DNA of 17,910 bases from Castellaniella sp034674885 (GCF_034674885.1 NZ_JAUCDS010000040.1:1-17910), one strand, 5' to 3'. Positions 8,946-16,283 are shown, counted from the first letter of the stretch. Translations and numbers: made by a program. Notes: generated by a model not told the origin, from the letters alone.

Positions 8946-9968
8946 ATGACCCAAGAACAAACCATTGTGGCCCTCACCCTGGGCGATCCGGCCGGCATCG
9001 GCCCCGAGTTGATCGCCAAGCTGCTGTCGCAGCCTGCCGAGCTGGGCGATGCCCGGATCGTGTTGGTGGGCGATCCCTGGTTGTGGGAACGCGGGCAGTC
9101 GATTGCCGGGGTGCAGGTCCCGACCCGGCCGCTGGATTCCCTGGCTCAGGCGCGCCAGACATCGGTGGATCTGCCGCTGTTCGTGGCGGTGGATACCGTG
9201 CGGCCGGAAGACGTGACCCCTGGGCAGGCGGATCCGGCGGGTGGCGTCTCGGTGCTGCGTGTGCTGGACCAGTGCATGGATGCGGCCCTGGCTCGCCAGA
9301 TCGACGCGATCTGCTTCGCACCGCTGAACAAGCATGCCATGAAGCTGGGCGGGCTGCGCCATGAAGACGAATTGCACCACTTCGCCCAGTACCTGAAGGT
9401 CGATGGCTATTTCTGCGAATTCAACACGCTCGATGGTCTGTGGACGGCGCGGGTGTCCTCGCACATCCCGCTGAAGGACGCCACGCAGTACATCACCCGC
9501 GAACGCGTACTGGATGCCAGCCGGCTGATCTACCGGTCCTTGCGGGCGGCCGGCAATCCGCAGCCCCGGGTTGCCGTCGCGGCGGTCAACCCGCACGGCG
9601 GGGATGGCGGCACCTGCGGCCGGGAAGAGGTCGAGATCATTGCCCCGGCCGTGGCGGAACTGAATGCCGAAGGCATCCCCGTGCAGGGGCCGTACCCGGC
9701 CGACACCATTTTCCTGAAGGCCCGCGACGGCCAGCTGGACGCCATCGTCACCATGTATCACGACCAGGGCCAGATCGCCATCAAGCTGATGGGTTTTGAA
9801 AAAGGCGTCACCGTGCAGGGCGGCCTGCCCGTGCCCATCACGACCCCGGCCCATGGTACCGCCTACGACATCGCCGGCAAGAACCGCGCCAATGTCCAGG
9901 CCATGCGCAACGCCTTCCTGATCGCCAGCCGCATGGGCGCTTCCTACCGGGCCCAGGCTGCGGCCTGA
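8946..9968 (+). CDS. PdxA-family NAD-dependent dehydrogenase, non-canonical (PdxA2-like)
   Basis: The 340-residue protein has the PdxA fold: LTLGDPAGIGPE at the start, CFAPLNKHAM, NPHGGDGG and MYHDQGQIAIK. The three metal ligands of E. coli PdxA are present as H173, H217 and H272, and the substrate lysine as K280. Other substrate-pocket positions differ. The GHTEF motif is replaced by LRHEDEL (H139 kept, Thr replaced by E140), the Asn of GVNIT becomes T289, and the Arg of PFIR becomes I298. Residue roles in E. coli are from recall. PdxA enzymes oxidise a beta-hydroxy acid phosphate, often with decarboxylation; relatives act in threonate/erythronate breakdown or, as TphB, on an aromatic dihydrodiol. 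A role in vitamin B6 synthesis is unlikely here: the gene is embedded in a transporter/sugar-acid operon, and no DUF1537-type kinase is present. A sugar-acid or keto-acid dehydrogenase acting without phosphate is my inference. Confidence 0.88.
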   Translation: MTQEQTIVALTLGDPAGIGPELIAKLLSQPAELGDARIVLVGDPWLWERGQSIAGVQVPTRPLDSLAQARQTSVDLPLFVAVDTVRPEDVTPGQADPAGGVSVLRVLDQCMDAALARQIDAICFAPLNKHAMKLGGLRHEDELHHFAQYLKVDGYFCEFNTLDGLWTARVSSHIPLKDATQYITRERVLDASRLIYRSLRAAGNPQPRVAVAAVNPHGGDGGTCGREEVEIIAPAVAELNAEGIPVQGPYPADTIFLKARDGQLDAIVTMYHDQGQIAIKLMGFEKGVTVQGGLPVPITTPAHGTAYDIAGKNRANVQAMRNAFLIASRMGASYRAQAAA

Positions 9969-10013
9969 TTCCCCACCCGACGACCTATCCGCTTTTTCCA
10001 GACGGAGCTTGAA

Positions 10014-11186
10014 TTGAAGATCAAACACATCCGCGCCCGCGTTTTCGAATGGCAGGGAAAGACCGTGCCGCCTCAGGCGAATTTCTGCACCAATGCCATG
10101 GATGCCCTGTGGGACCGGGGCGATTCCATGGGGACGTTCCGCTTTCATGGCTGGACGGTCGTGGAAGTCGAAACCGATGACGGCATCGTCGGCCTGGGCA
10201 ACGTCGCCCTGGCTCCGCGCATCGCCAAGCAGATCATCGATCAGTACCTGGCGCCGCTGGTGATCGGCCACGATCCCTTCGACTACGAATACCTGTGGCA
10301 GCGCATGTACCGGTCCACCTTGGCCTGGGGCCGCAAGGGCGTGGCCATGGCGGCGATTTCCGCCATCGACATCGCCCTGTGGGACATCATGGGCAAGGCC
10401 GTCGGCCGCCCGGTGTTCAAGCTGCTGGGCGGGCGCACCAAGGAAAAGATCCCCTGCTATGCGTCCAAGCTGTACCGCACCGACCTGGATGCCATGCAGG
10501 CCGAGGCCCAGTCCTATGTGGACCAGGGGTTCACCGCCTTCAAAATGCGTTTTGGCTATGGCCCGAAGGACGGCCCTGCCGGCGTGCGCAAGAACCTGGA
10601 CAGTGTCCAGGCCGTGCGCGACGTCATCGGCTACGACACCGACCTGATGCTGGAATGCTATATGGGCTGGAACCTGGAATACACCAAGCGCATCCTGCCC
10701 AAGCTGGAAGTCTTCGAACCCCGCTGGCTCGAAGAGCCCGTCATTGCCGACGACATCGACGGCTACGCGGAACTGAACCAGTACGGGCCGATCCCGATTT
10801 CCGGCGGTGAACATGAATACACCAGCTATGGGTTCCGGCAGCTGCTGGACAAGCGCGCGGTGTCGGTCATCCAGTACGACACCAATCGCGTGGGCGGCAT
10901 CACGGCGGCGCACAAGATCAACGCCCTGGCAGAAGCCTATAGCGTGCCGGTCATCCCGCATGCGGGCCAGATGCACAACTACCACCTGACCATGTCCACC
11001 CTGGCCTCGCCGATGTCGGAATACTTCCCCGTGCATGACGTCGAAGTCGGCAACGAACTGTTCTATTACATCTTCGAGGGCGATCCTGCTCCGGTGAACG
11101 GCTTCATCGATCTGGATGACGACAAACCCGGCCTGGGCCTGACCCTGTCCGACCGTTATCGCGATCAGTTCACGATCATCGAATAA
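10014..11186 (+). CDS. Enolase-superfamily sugar-acid dehydratase (L-rhamnonate dehydratase-like)
   Basis: The 390-residue protein belongs to the mandelate racemase/muconate lactonising group. It abstracts the alpha-proton of an acid sugar and eliminates water to give a 2-keto-3-deoxy acid. Metal ligands line up with RhmD as E214 (LMLECYMGW), E240 (RWLEEP) and E266 (SGGEHEY). The catalytic His-Asp dyad is H316 (VIPHAGQ) with D289 (IQYDT), with the same 27-residue spacing as recalled for E. coli RhmD. The first ligand is Glu where RhmD has Asp. The capping N-terminus (ANFCTNAMDALWDRGDSMG) differs from RhmD, so L-rhamnonate is not assured; a pentonate or other hexonate is as likely. The start is TTG at 10014, supported by CGGAG (10003-10007) six bases upstream and by the family-like first residues MKIKHIRARVF; the next ATG would remove the domain start. 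It sits between the PdxA-like and FAH-fold genes in one operon. Confidence 0.93.
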   Translation: MKIKHIRARVFEWQGKTVPPQANFCTNAMDALWDRGDSMGTFRFHGWTVVEVETDDGIVGLGNVALAPRIAKQIIDQYLAPLVIGHDPFDYEYLWQRMYRSTLAWGRKGVAMAAISAIDIALWDIMGKAVGRPVFKLLGGRTKEKIPCYASKLYRTDLDAMQAEAQSYVDQGFTAFKMRFGYGPKDGPAGVRKNLDSVQAVRDVIGYDTDLMLECYMGWNLEYTKRILPKLEVFEPRWLEEPVIADDIDGYAELNQYGPIPISGGEHEYTSYGFRQLLDKRAVSVIQYDTNRVGGITAAHKINALAEAYSVPVIPHAGQMHNYHLTMSTLASPMSEYFPVHDVEVGNELFYYIFEGDPAPVNGFIDLDDDKPGLGLTLSDRYRDQFTIIE

Positions 11187-11228
11187 GCCGCGCTCGCGCA
11201 GGGCGAGGGCAAGAACCAAGGATTCATG

Positions 11229-12224
11229 ATGCGATTGATTCAATTCAAGGACGCCCAGGGGGTCAAGGCCGCCCTGGTGGACGACACCGACCAGGCCAGC
11301 GTCATCGAGGTCGTGGGCGGCACCTACGCCTTGGCCATGATGGCTGTGCAGCACGGCGTGCCGCTGAAGGACCTGATCCAGCAGCACCTGGGCAACCAGG
11401 TCCTGTCCTACCAGGAGCTGATCGACACGCAGCGGCTGCTGCCGCCGCTGACGCATCCCGATGCCGCGCATTGCCTGGTCACCGGCACAGGGCTGACCCA
11501 CCTGGGCAGCGCCGACACGCGCGATGCCATGCATGCCAAGCTGAGCGCGGACGATGCCGATCTCAGCGATTCCATGCGCATGTTCAAAATGGGCCTGGAA
11601 GGCGGGCGCCCTGCTGCAGGGCAGATCGGCGTACAGCCGGAATGGTTCTACAAGGGCGACGGCGACAGCGTCGTGGCGCCGGAATGCGCCTTGCCGGTGC
11701 CCGGCTGCGCCCAGGATGCGGGCGAGGAGCCCGAACTGGTAGGCCTGTACGTGATTGCCCCTGATGGCACGCCGGTGCGCGTGGGATTTGCGGTGGGCAA
11801 TGAATTTTCCGATCACGTCACCGAGCGCCACAACTACCTGTGGCTGGCACATTCGAAACTGCGGGCCTGCAGCTTCGGCCCGGAAATCCTGATCGGCGAA
11901 CTGCCGGCCGACCTGCGGGGCGAGTCCCGTATCGTGCGCGACGGGCAGGTGCTGTGGTCCAAACCCTTTGTCACGGGTGAAGCCAATATGGCGCACACCC
12001 TGGCCAATCTGGAACACCACCATTTCAAATACGCGGGCTTTCGCCGGCCGGGCGACGTGCACGTGCATTTCTTCGGCACCTCGACGCTCAGCTTTGCCGA
12101 TGGCGTCAGGACGCAGGCCGACGACCGCTTCGAGATTTCGCTGCAGGGGTTCGGACGGCCGCTGCGCAATCCCATCGGGCGCCAGCCGGCGGATGTGCTC
12201 GCCACCGTACAGGAGATTCAGTGA
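11229..12224 (+). CDS. FAH-superfamily protein, AraD1/GguC-like (probable 2-keto-3-deoxy-acid dehydratase)
   Basis: The 331-residue protein has a fumarylacetoacetate-hydrolase-type C-terminal fold. The likely metal site is E167 and E169 (GEEPELVG) with the acidic segment around 191-199 (GNEFSDHVTE), followed by HNYLWLAHSKLRACSFGPE. The last part resembles the GKAK...GP region of FAH-fold 2-keto-3-deoxy-xylonate dehydratase. Members named AraD1 or GguC accompany sugar-acid operons. Here it would convert a 2-keto-3-deoxy pentonate to 2-oxoglutarate semialdehyde, or alternatively hydrolyse a 2,4-diketo acid. Two ATGs occur at 11226 and 11229; AAGGA (11218-11222) is three and six bases away respectively, so the second is preferred. 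Its stop overlaps the start of the aldehyde dehydrogenase by one base (TGATG), indicating coupled translation. The family is secure, the reaction is inferred. Confidence 0.88.
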   Translation: MRLIQFKDAQGVKAALVDDTDQASVIEVVGGTYALAMMAVQHGVPLKDLIQQHLGNQVLSYQELIDTQRLLPPLTHPDAAHCLVTGTGLTHLGSADTRDAMHAKLSADDADLSDSMRMFKMGLEGGRPAAGQIGVQPEWFYKGDGDSVVAPECALPVPGCAQDAGEEPELVGLYVIAPDGTPVRVGFAVGNEFSDHVTERHNYLWLAHSKLRACSFGPEILIGELPADLRGESRIVRDGQVLWSKPFVTGEANMAHTLANLEHHHFKYAGFRRPGDVHVHFFGTSTLSFADGVRTQADDRFEISLQGFGRPLRNPIGRQPADVLATVQEIQ

Positions 12225-13792
12225 TGCAAGTGACGGGTGATTTGTTGATTGGCGGCCAGGCCGTGCAGGGTGCGGGAGTGCCCGCGCATTCCATGAACCC
12301 GGCGACCGGGCAGGCCCTGGCGCCTGAATGGCGGGGCGCCGACGCTGCTCAGGTGGACCAGGCCGTGCGTCTGGCCCAGGAGGCCTTCCTGGTCTATCGC
12401 AATATTTCCCTGACGGAACGCGCCGCCTTTCTGGAAAAGGCGGCCGATCGCGTCGAAGGCCTGGGCGATGCGCTGATCAATCGCGCCATGCAGGAAACCG
12501 GTCTGCCGCAGGCGCGCCTGCGCGGCGAGCTGGGCCGCACCGTGAACCAGCTGCGCCTGTTCGCCGACGTCGTGCGGCGCGGCGACTGGCTGGGCGTGCG
12601 GATCGAACGCGCGTTGCCGGATCGCAAGCCCATGCCGCGCAGCGACATCCGCCTGCGTCGCATCCCTGTGGGCCCGGTGACGGTGTTCGGCGCCAGCAAT
12701 TTCCCCCTGGCCTTTTCCGTGGCCGGGGGCGACACGGCTTCGGCCCTGGCCTCGGGATGCCCGGTCCTGGTCAAGGCCCATTCCGCCCACCTGGGGACGT
12801 CCGAACTGGTCGGGCGCGCCATTGTCGCCGCCGTCCAGGAATGCGGTCTGCCGCCGGGGGTCTTTGCCCTGCTGACCGGGCCGGGTAGCGAAATCGGCAT
12901 GCAGCTGGTGCGTCATCCTCTGGTCAAGGCGGTGGCCTTCACCGGTTCGCGCCAGGGCGGCATGGCCCTGGTGCGGGTCGCCGCTGCGCGGCCCGAGCCC
13001 ATCCCTGTCTTTGCCGAGATGAGCAGCGTCAACCCGGTGTTCCTGCTGCCGGGCGCCTTGCAGGCCCGGGCTGAACAGACCGCGCAGGGCTTTGTCACCT
13101 CGTTGACGGGCAGCGCCGGCCAGCTGTGCACCAATCCGGGATTGGTGATCGGCGTGCGTGGGCCAGATTTCCAGCGTTTCATCGATGCAGTGGTGGAACA
13201 GGTCTGCGCATCGGCCCCCGGCACCATGCTGACGGCCGGCATCCACCGCGCCTATCAGGCTGGTGTGCAAGCCCTGCAGGACCATGCCCAGGTCTGCATC
13301 CTGGCCCGGGGGAGAGATGTCCAGGGTGTGAACCAGTGCCAGGCGTCGGTGGCCCTGACGTCCGCCGCTGCCTTCCTGGCCGATCCGGACGGCCTGGGCG
13401 CCGAAGTCTTCGGCGCCAGCACACTGCTGATCGAATGCGACGGCCTGGACGACATGATCGCCATCGCCCGCGCCCTGGAAGGCCAGCTGACGGCGACGTT
13501 GCATGGCCAGACGGCGGATGACAACGTCTGGATGAAGGCTCTGCTGCCAGAACTGGAACTGAAGGCGGGCCGCATCCTGGCCAATGGCTTTCCGACCGGC
13601 GTGGAAGTCTGCCATGCCATGGTGCATGGCGGCCCGTTCCCGGCGACCTCGGATGCCCGCTCCACCTCGGTCGGCACGATGGCCATCGACCGTTTCCTGC
13701 GGCCGGTCTGCTACCAGGACGTGCCCCAGGGGGTGCTGCCCGGGGCCCTGCAAGACGGCAATCCGTGGGGAGTGATGCAGCGTGAATTCTGA
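12224..13792 (+). CDS. Aldehyde dehydrogenase, 2-oxoglutarate-semialdehyde dehydrogenase type
   Basis: The 522-residue aldehyde dehydrogenase has the features of the NADP-linked 2-oxoglutarate semialdehyde group: VFGASNFPLAFSVAGGDTAS (N160), the cofactor-side K184 in VLVKAHSAHLGTSEL, FTGSRQGG, the general base E265 in FAEMSSVNPVFLLP, and catalytic C302 in GSAGQLCTNPG. The family is known to complete non-phosphorylative pentose and hexarate pathways by making 2-oxoglutarate. ATG at 12224 is preferred over the GTG at 12221: AGGAGA (12211-12216) is seven bases from the ATG, and the start overlaps the preceding stop. It is the last gene of the operon; beyond it lies a convergent Sel1-repeat gene 34 bp away. 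Other aldehydes (for example glycolaldehyde) are possible substrates if the FAH protein is a hydrolase. Confidence 0.93.
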   Translation: MQVTGDLLIGGQAVQGAGVPAHSMNPATGQALAPEWRGADAAQVDQAVRLAQEAFLVYRNISLTERAAFLEKAADRVEGLGDALINRAMQETGLPQARLRGELGRTVNQLRLFADVVRRGDWLGVRIERALPDRKPMPRSDIRLRRIPVGPVTVFGASNFPLAFSVAGGDTASALASGCPVLVKAHSAHLGTSELVGRAIVAAVQECGLPPGVFALLTGPGSEIGMQLVRHPLVKAVAFTGSRQGGMALVRVAAARPEPIPVFAEMSSVNPVFLLPGALQARAEQTAQGFVTSLTGSAGQLCTNPGLVIGVRGPDFQRFIDAVVEQVCASAPGTMLTAGIHRAYQAGVQALQDHAQVCILARGRDVQGVNQCQASVALTSAAAFLADPDGLGAEVFGASTLLIECDGLDDMIAIARALEGQLTATLHGQTADDNVWMKALLPELELKAGRILANGFPTGVEVCHAMVHGGPFPATSDARSTSVGTMAIDRFLRPVCYQDVPQGVLPGALQDGNPWGVMQREF

Positions 13793-13826
13793 TTCCGGTT
13801 CTGGTGTGGGGCGTGCCGTGTTCGTT

Positions 13827-14882
13827 CTAGGCGGGTTTGTCCGCCGTCCGCTGGTCCAGGATTTCCAGGAATTTTCCGGGCTGTGATAGCTGCTGTGCCA
13901 GAGCCTGGGCCTGTTCAAATGCGGGCTGATCCAGTTCAGTCCGGACTTGCTGCACATTTCGCAGGGCCAGCTGATTGCCGCTGGATCCGGCGATCAGGAA
14001 CAGGGCGCAGGCCAGGATCTTGTTCTGCGGCACGCCTGCGCCCCGTACGTACAAGAGCCCCAGCGCATTGACGCTGAGAGGAAAACCGCGTGCGGCCGCG
14101 CGCCGATACCACTGCTGGGCGGTACCCAGGTTCTTGTCCACCCCCAGACCCTGCTCGTACAAAGCCCCCAGGTTGTGTTCCGACGCTGCGTACCCCTGGG
14201 CAGCCGCTTTCATGTACCACAGCCTGGCCTGCTGGAAATCCTGTTCGATCCCGCGCCCCAGGCGATAGGCCAGTCCCAGATTGTGTTCGCCGATGTCCAG
14301 GCCCTGTTCGGCGGATAGCCGGAACAGAGTGGCGGCCAGGGCGTCGTCCTTGGTGACGCCCCGACCGTCGGTCAGCAGCAGGCCCAGGTTGGCCATGGCG
14401 ATCGGGTGCCCTTGTTCTGCAGCCAGTTTGTACCATCGGGCCGCTTCGCCGTATTTCTGCGGGACGCCCCGGCCTTCCTGATAGCGGACGCCCAGATTGA
14501 ATTGCGCCCAGGCATTGCCTCCGATGGCTGATTTTTCATACCATTCCAGCGCCTTCTGGTCGCTTTGCGGTACGCCTGCGCCGTGGCTGTAGGCCCAGGC
14601 CAGGTTGTTCTGTGCATCGGCGTTGCCCTGGTCGGCTGCCCGTTGGTACCAGCGGGCGGCCTCTGCGGGATCTGGCGGAACGCCTTCGCCGTTGTCGTAG
14701 CATAGGCCCATGCGGAACTGGGCCCTGGGGTCGCCTTGGTCGGCCAGCGGTTGCCATTCCCGGATGGCGGCGGCGAAGTCGCCGCGTTCGGCGGCCTGCA
14801 CGCCTTCCTCGTAGCCGGCATGGGCCGGAATGCCGGGAAGGATCATCGCCAGGGCGAACGTCAGGTTGAAGAGTTTGTGCAT
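13827..14882 (-). CDS. Secreted Sel1-repeat (SLR/TPR-like) protein
   Basis: The 351-residue protein begins with a signal peptide (MHKLFNLTFALAMILPGIPAHA, cleavage after residue 22). Residues 23-50 form a half-repeat, and seven uninterrupted 36-residue Sel1 units fill 51-302, each with the pattern A..NLG..Y..G.GV..D...A..WY..AA.QG. A helical tail of about 50 residues closes the protein. Sel1 repeats form solenoids that bind other proteins, so an envelope or periplasmic scaffold or regulatory role is likely; no catalytic domain is visible. The ATG at 14880-14882 has GGGAGA about seven bases upstream. It is convergent with the sugar-acid operon and divergent from the formaldehyde genes, so it forms its own unit. 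The specific partner is unknown. Confidence 0.92.
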   Translation of the reverse strand: MHKLFNLTFALAMILPGIPAHAGYEEGVQAAERGDFAAAIREWQPLADQGDPRAQFRMGLCYDNGEGVPPDPAEAARWYQRAADQGNADAQNNLAWAYSHGAGVPQSDQKALEWYEKSAIGGNAWAQFNLGVRYQEGRGVPQKYGEAARWYKLAAEQGHPIAMANLGLLLTDGRGVTKDDALAATLFRLSAEQGLDIGEHNLGLAYRLGRGIEQDFQQARLWYMKAAAQGYAASEHNLGALYEQGLGVDKNLGTAQQWYRRAAARGFPLSVNALGLLYVRGAGVPQNKILACALFLIAGSSGNQLALRNVQQVRTELDQPAFEQAQALAQQLSQPGKFLEILDQRTADKPA

Positions 14883-14999
14883 TGAGGTCTCCCGAATGGG
14901 ATGTGAGGCGCCTGAGCGTCAGCGTGCCGGGTTTGCGGGAGCGGTGGATCTGCGTCCGCCTCCAGGTGACGGGCCCACAGTAGCAGCGGGCTCCTATTT

Positions 15000-15025
15000 G
15001 CGCATCCTTCATTTGAAGGATGCGC
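15000..15025. promoter_or_regulatory. Perfect 26-base palindrome upstream of adhC
   Basis: GCGCATCCTTC (15000-15010) and GAAGGATGCGC (15015-15025) are exact inverted copies around the four bases ATTT. No T run follows on either strand, so it does not look like a terminator. It lies in the 262-bp divergent region, about 47 bp upstream of the predicted adhC -35 and 117 bp from the Sel1 gene start. It may be an operator or an mRNA structure. Confidence 0.6.
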
Positions 15026-15033
15026 GAGCGTGT

Positions 15034-15051
15034 CATGCCGAAGGTGGCATG
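15034..15051. promoter_or_regulatory. Second inverted repeat upstream of adhC
   Basis: CATGCC (15034-15039) and GGCATG (15046-15051) are perfect inverted half-sites with a six-base spacer, just after the 26-base palindrome and 20 bp before the predicted -35. A regulator dimer could bind here. No regulator gene of the FrmR or LysR type is adjacent. Confidence 0.4.
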
Positions 15052-15071
15052 CACGTCGGACAGGTTGCGGT

Positions 15072-15100
15072 TTGTCTTATGGCCGGCTTCTGTCCATAAT
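15072..15100 (+). promoter_or_regulatory. Predicted sigma-70 promoter of adhC
   Basis: TTGTCT (15072-15077, 4 of 6) and CATAAT (15095-15100, 5 of 6) are separated by 17 bases. Transcription would start near 15107, leaving a short leader before the ATG at 15145. Confidence 0.55.
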
Positions 15101-15144
15101 CGGCCCTGAACCCCATTGAATCGGACCGAATTGGAGTCTTGCTG

Positions 15145-16254
15145 ATGAAATCCCGCGCCGCCGTCGCCTTCGAGGCCGGCAAACCCCTGCAGATTGTCGA
15201 GATCGACGTCGAACCGCCCCGCAAGGGCGAAGTCCTGATCAAGATCACCCATACCGGCGTCTGCCACACCGACGCCTTCACGCTCAGCGGTGACGACCCC
15301 GAAGGTGTCTTCCCCGCCGTGCTGGGGCATGAGGGCGCCGGCGTGGTGGTGGAAGTGGGCGAGGGCGTCACCAGCGTGGCCCCCGGCGACCACGTCATCC
15401 CCCTGTACACCGCCGAATGCGGCGAATGCCTGTTCTGCAAGTCCGGCAAGACCAATCTGTGCGTGGCCGTGCGCGCCACCCAGGGCAAGGGCCTGATGCC
15501 CGACGGCACCACCCGGTTTTCCTACCAGGGCCAGCCGATCTACCATTACATGGGGTGTTCGACCTTCAGCGAGTACACTGTGGTGGCGGAAGTCTCTTTG
15601 GCCAGGATCGATCCCCAGGCCAATCCCGAACAGGTCTGCCTGCTGGGTTGCGGCGTCACCACCGGCATCGGCGCCGTGCGCAACACGGCCAAGGTCCAGC
15701 CCGGCGACACCGTGGCGGTCTTTGGCCTGGGCGGAATCGGCCTGGCGGTGGTCCAGGGCGCCCGCCAGGCTGGGGCAGGGCGTATCATCGCCGTGGACAC
15801 CAACCCCGACAAATTCGCCCTGGCGAAGGTCTTCGGCGCCACCGACTGCGTGAACCCCAAGGATCACGCCGAACCTATCCAGCAGGTTATCGTCGGCATG
15901 ACGGGCTGGGGCGTAGACCACAGTTTCGAGTGCATCGGCAATGTCAACGTCATGCGCGCCGCGCTGGAATCCGCCCATCGGGGCTGGGGCCAGTCCATCA
16001 TCATCGGCGTGGCCGGCGCCGGCCAGGAGATCTCCACCCGGCCGTTCCAGCTGGTCACCGGCCGGTCCTGGCGCGGCACGGCCTTCGGCGGGGTCAAGGG
16101 CCGATCCCAGCTGCCCGGCATGGTGCAGGAAGCCATGCGCGGCGACATCGATCTGGCGCCCTTCGTCACCCACACCATGGGGCTGGACGAGATCAATACC
16201 GCCTTTGACCTGATGCACGAGGGCAAGTCGATCCGGTCTGTCGTGCATTATTGA
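15145..16254 (+). CDS. adhC: S-(hydroxymethyl)glutathione dehydrogenase / class III alcohol dehydrogenase
   Basis: The 369-residue protein is exactly the usual class III length (also called frmA). It oxidises S-hydroxymethylglutathione, formed from formaldehyde and glutathione, to S-formylglutathione with NAD. It can also reduce S-nitrosoglutathione. Catalytic zinc ligands are C40 (GVCHTDA), H62/E63 (GHEGAG) and C169 (LLGCGVTTG). The structural zinc is held by C92, C95, C98 and C106 (ECGECLFCKSGKTNLC). The NAD fold is GLGGIG at 194-199. The frame opens at a TTG at 15139, but GGAG (15133-15136) is spaced eight bases from the ATG at 15145 and only two from the TTG. The S-formylglutathione hydrolase gene follows, so the two act in sequence in formaldehyde detoxification. 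A terminator-like hairpin lies between them. Confidence 0.96.
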   Translation: MKSRAAVAFEAGKPLQIVEIDVEPPRKGEVLIKITHTGVCHTDAFTLSGDDPEGVFPAVLGHEGAGVVVEVGEGVTSVAPGDHVIPLYTAECGECLFCKSGKTNLCVAVRATQGKGLMPDGTTRFSYQGQPIYHYMGCSTFSEYTVVAEVSLARIDPQANPEQVCLLGCGVTTGIGAVRNTAKVQPGDTVAVFGLGGIGLAVVQGARQAGAGRIIAVDTNPDKFALAKVFGATDCVNPKDHAEPIQQVIVGMTGWGVDHSFECIGNVNVMRAALESAHRGWGQSIIIGVAGAGQEISTRPFQLVTGRSWRGTAFGGVKGRSQLPGMVQEAMRGDIDLAPFVTHTMGLDEINTAFDLMHEGKSIRSVVHY

Positions 16255-16283
16255 CCGGATCCTTTCGATCGGGTTTTTCGCCA

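Noticed and set aside
8946..9968. Assignment as housekeeping pdxA of vitamin B6 synthesis
   Set aside because: Housekeeping pdxA normally sits near surA/ksgA and keeps the GHTEF motif; here the motif is changed and the gene is inside a transporter and sugar-acid operon.
11187..11210. CTCGC/GCGAG hairpin between the dehydratase and AraD1-like genes
   Set aside because: A five-base stem in a 42-bp gap of GC-rich DNA is expected by chance and has no U tract.
7752..12068. Very long minus-strand open frame (1438 codons) opposite the sugar-acid operon
   Set aside because: It lies antisense to five genes with clear catalytic motifs, and its translation is rich in His, Gln, Gly and Arg, typical of the complement of GC-rich coding DNA.
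13830..13845. Hairpin GGCGG/CCGCC after the aldehyde dehydrogenase gene as an operon terminator
   Set aside because: The stem is only five bases, has no T run, and lies inside the coding end of the Sel1-repeat gene.
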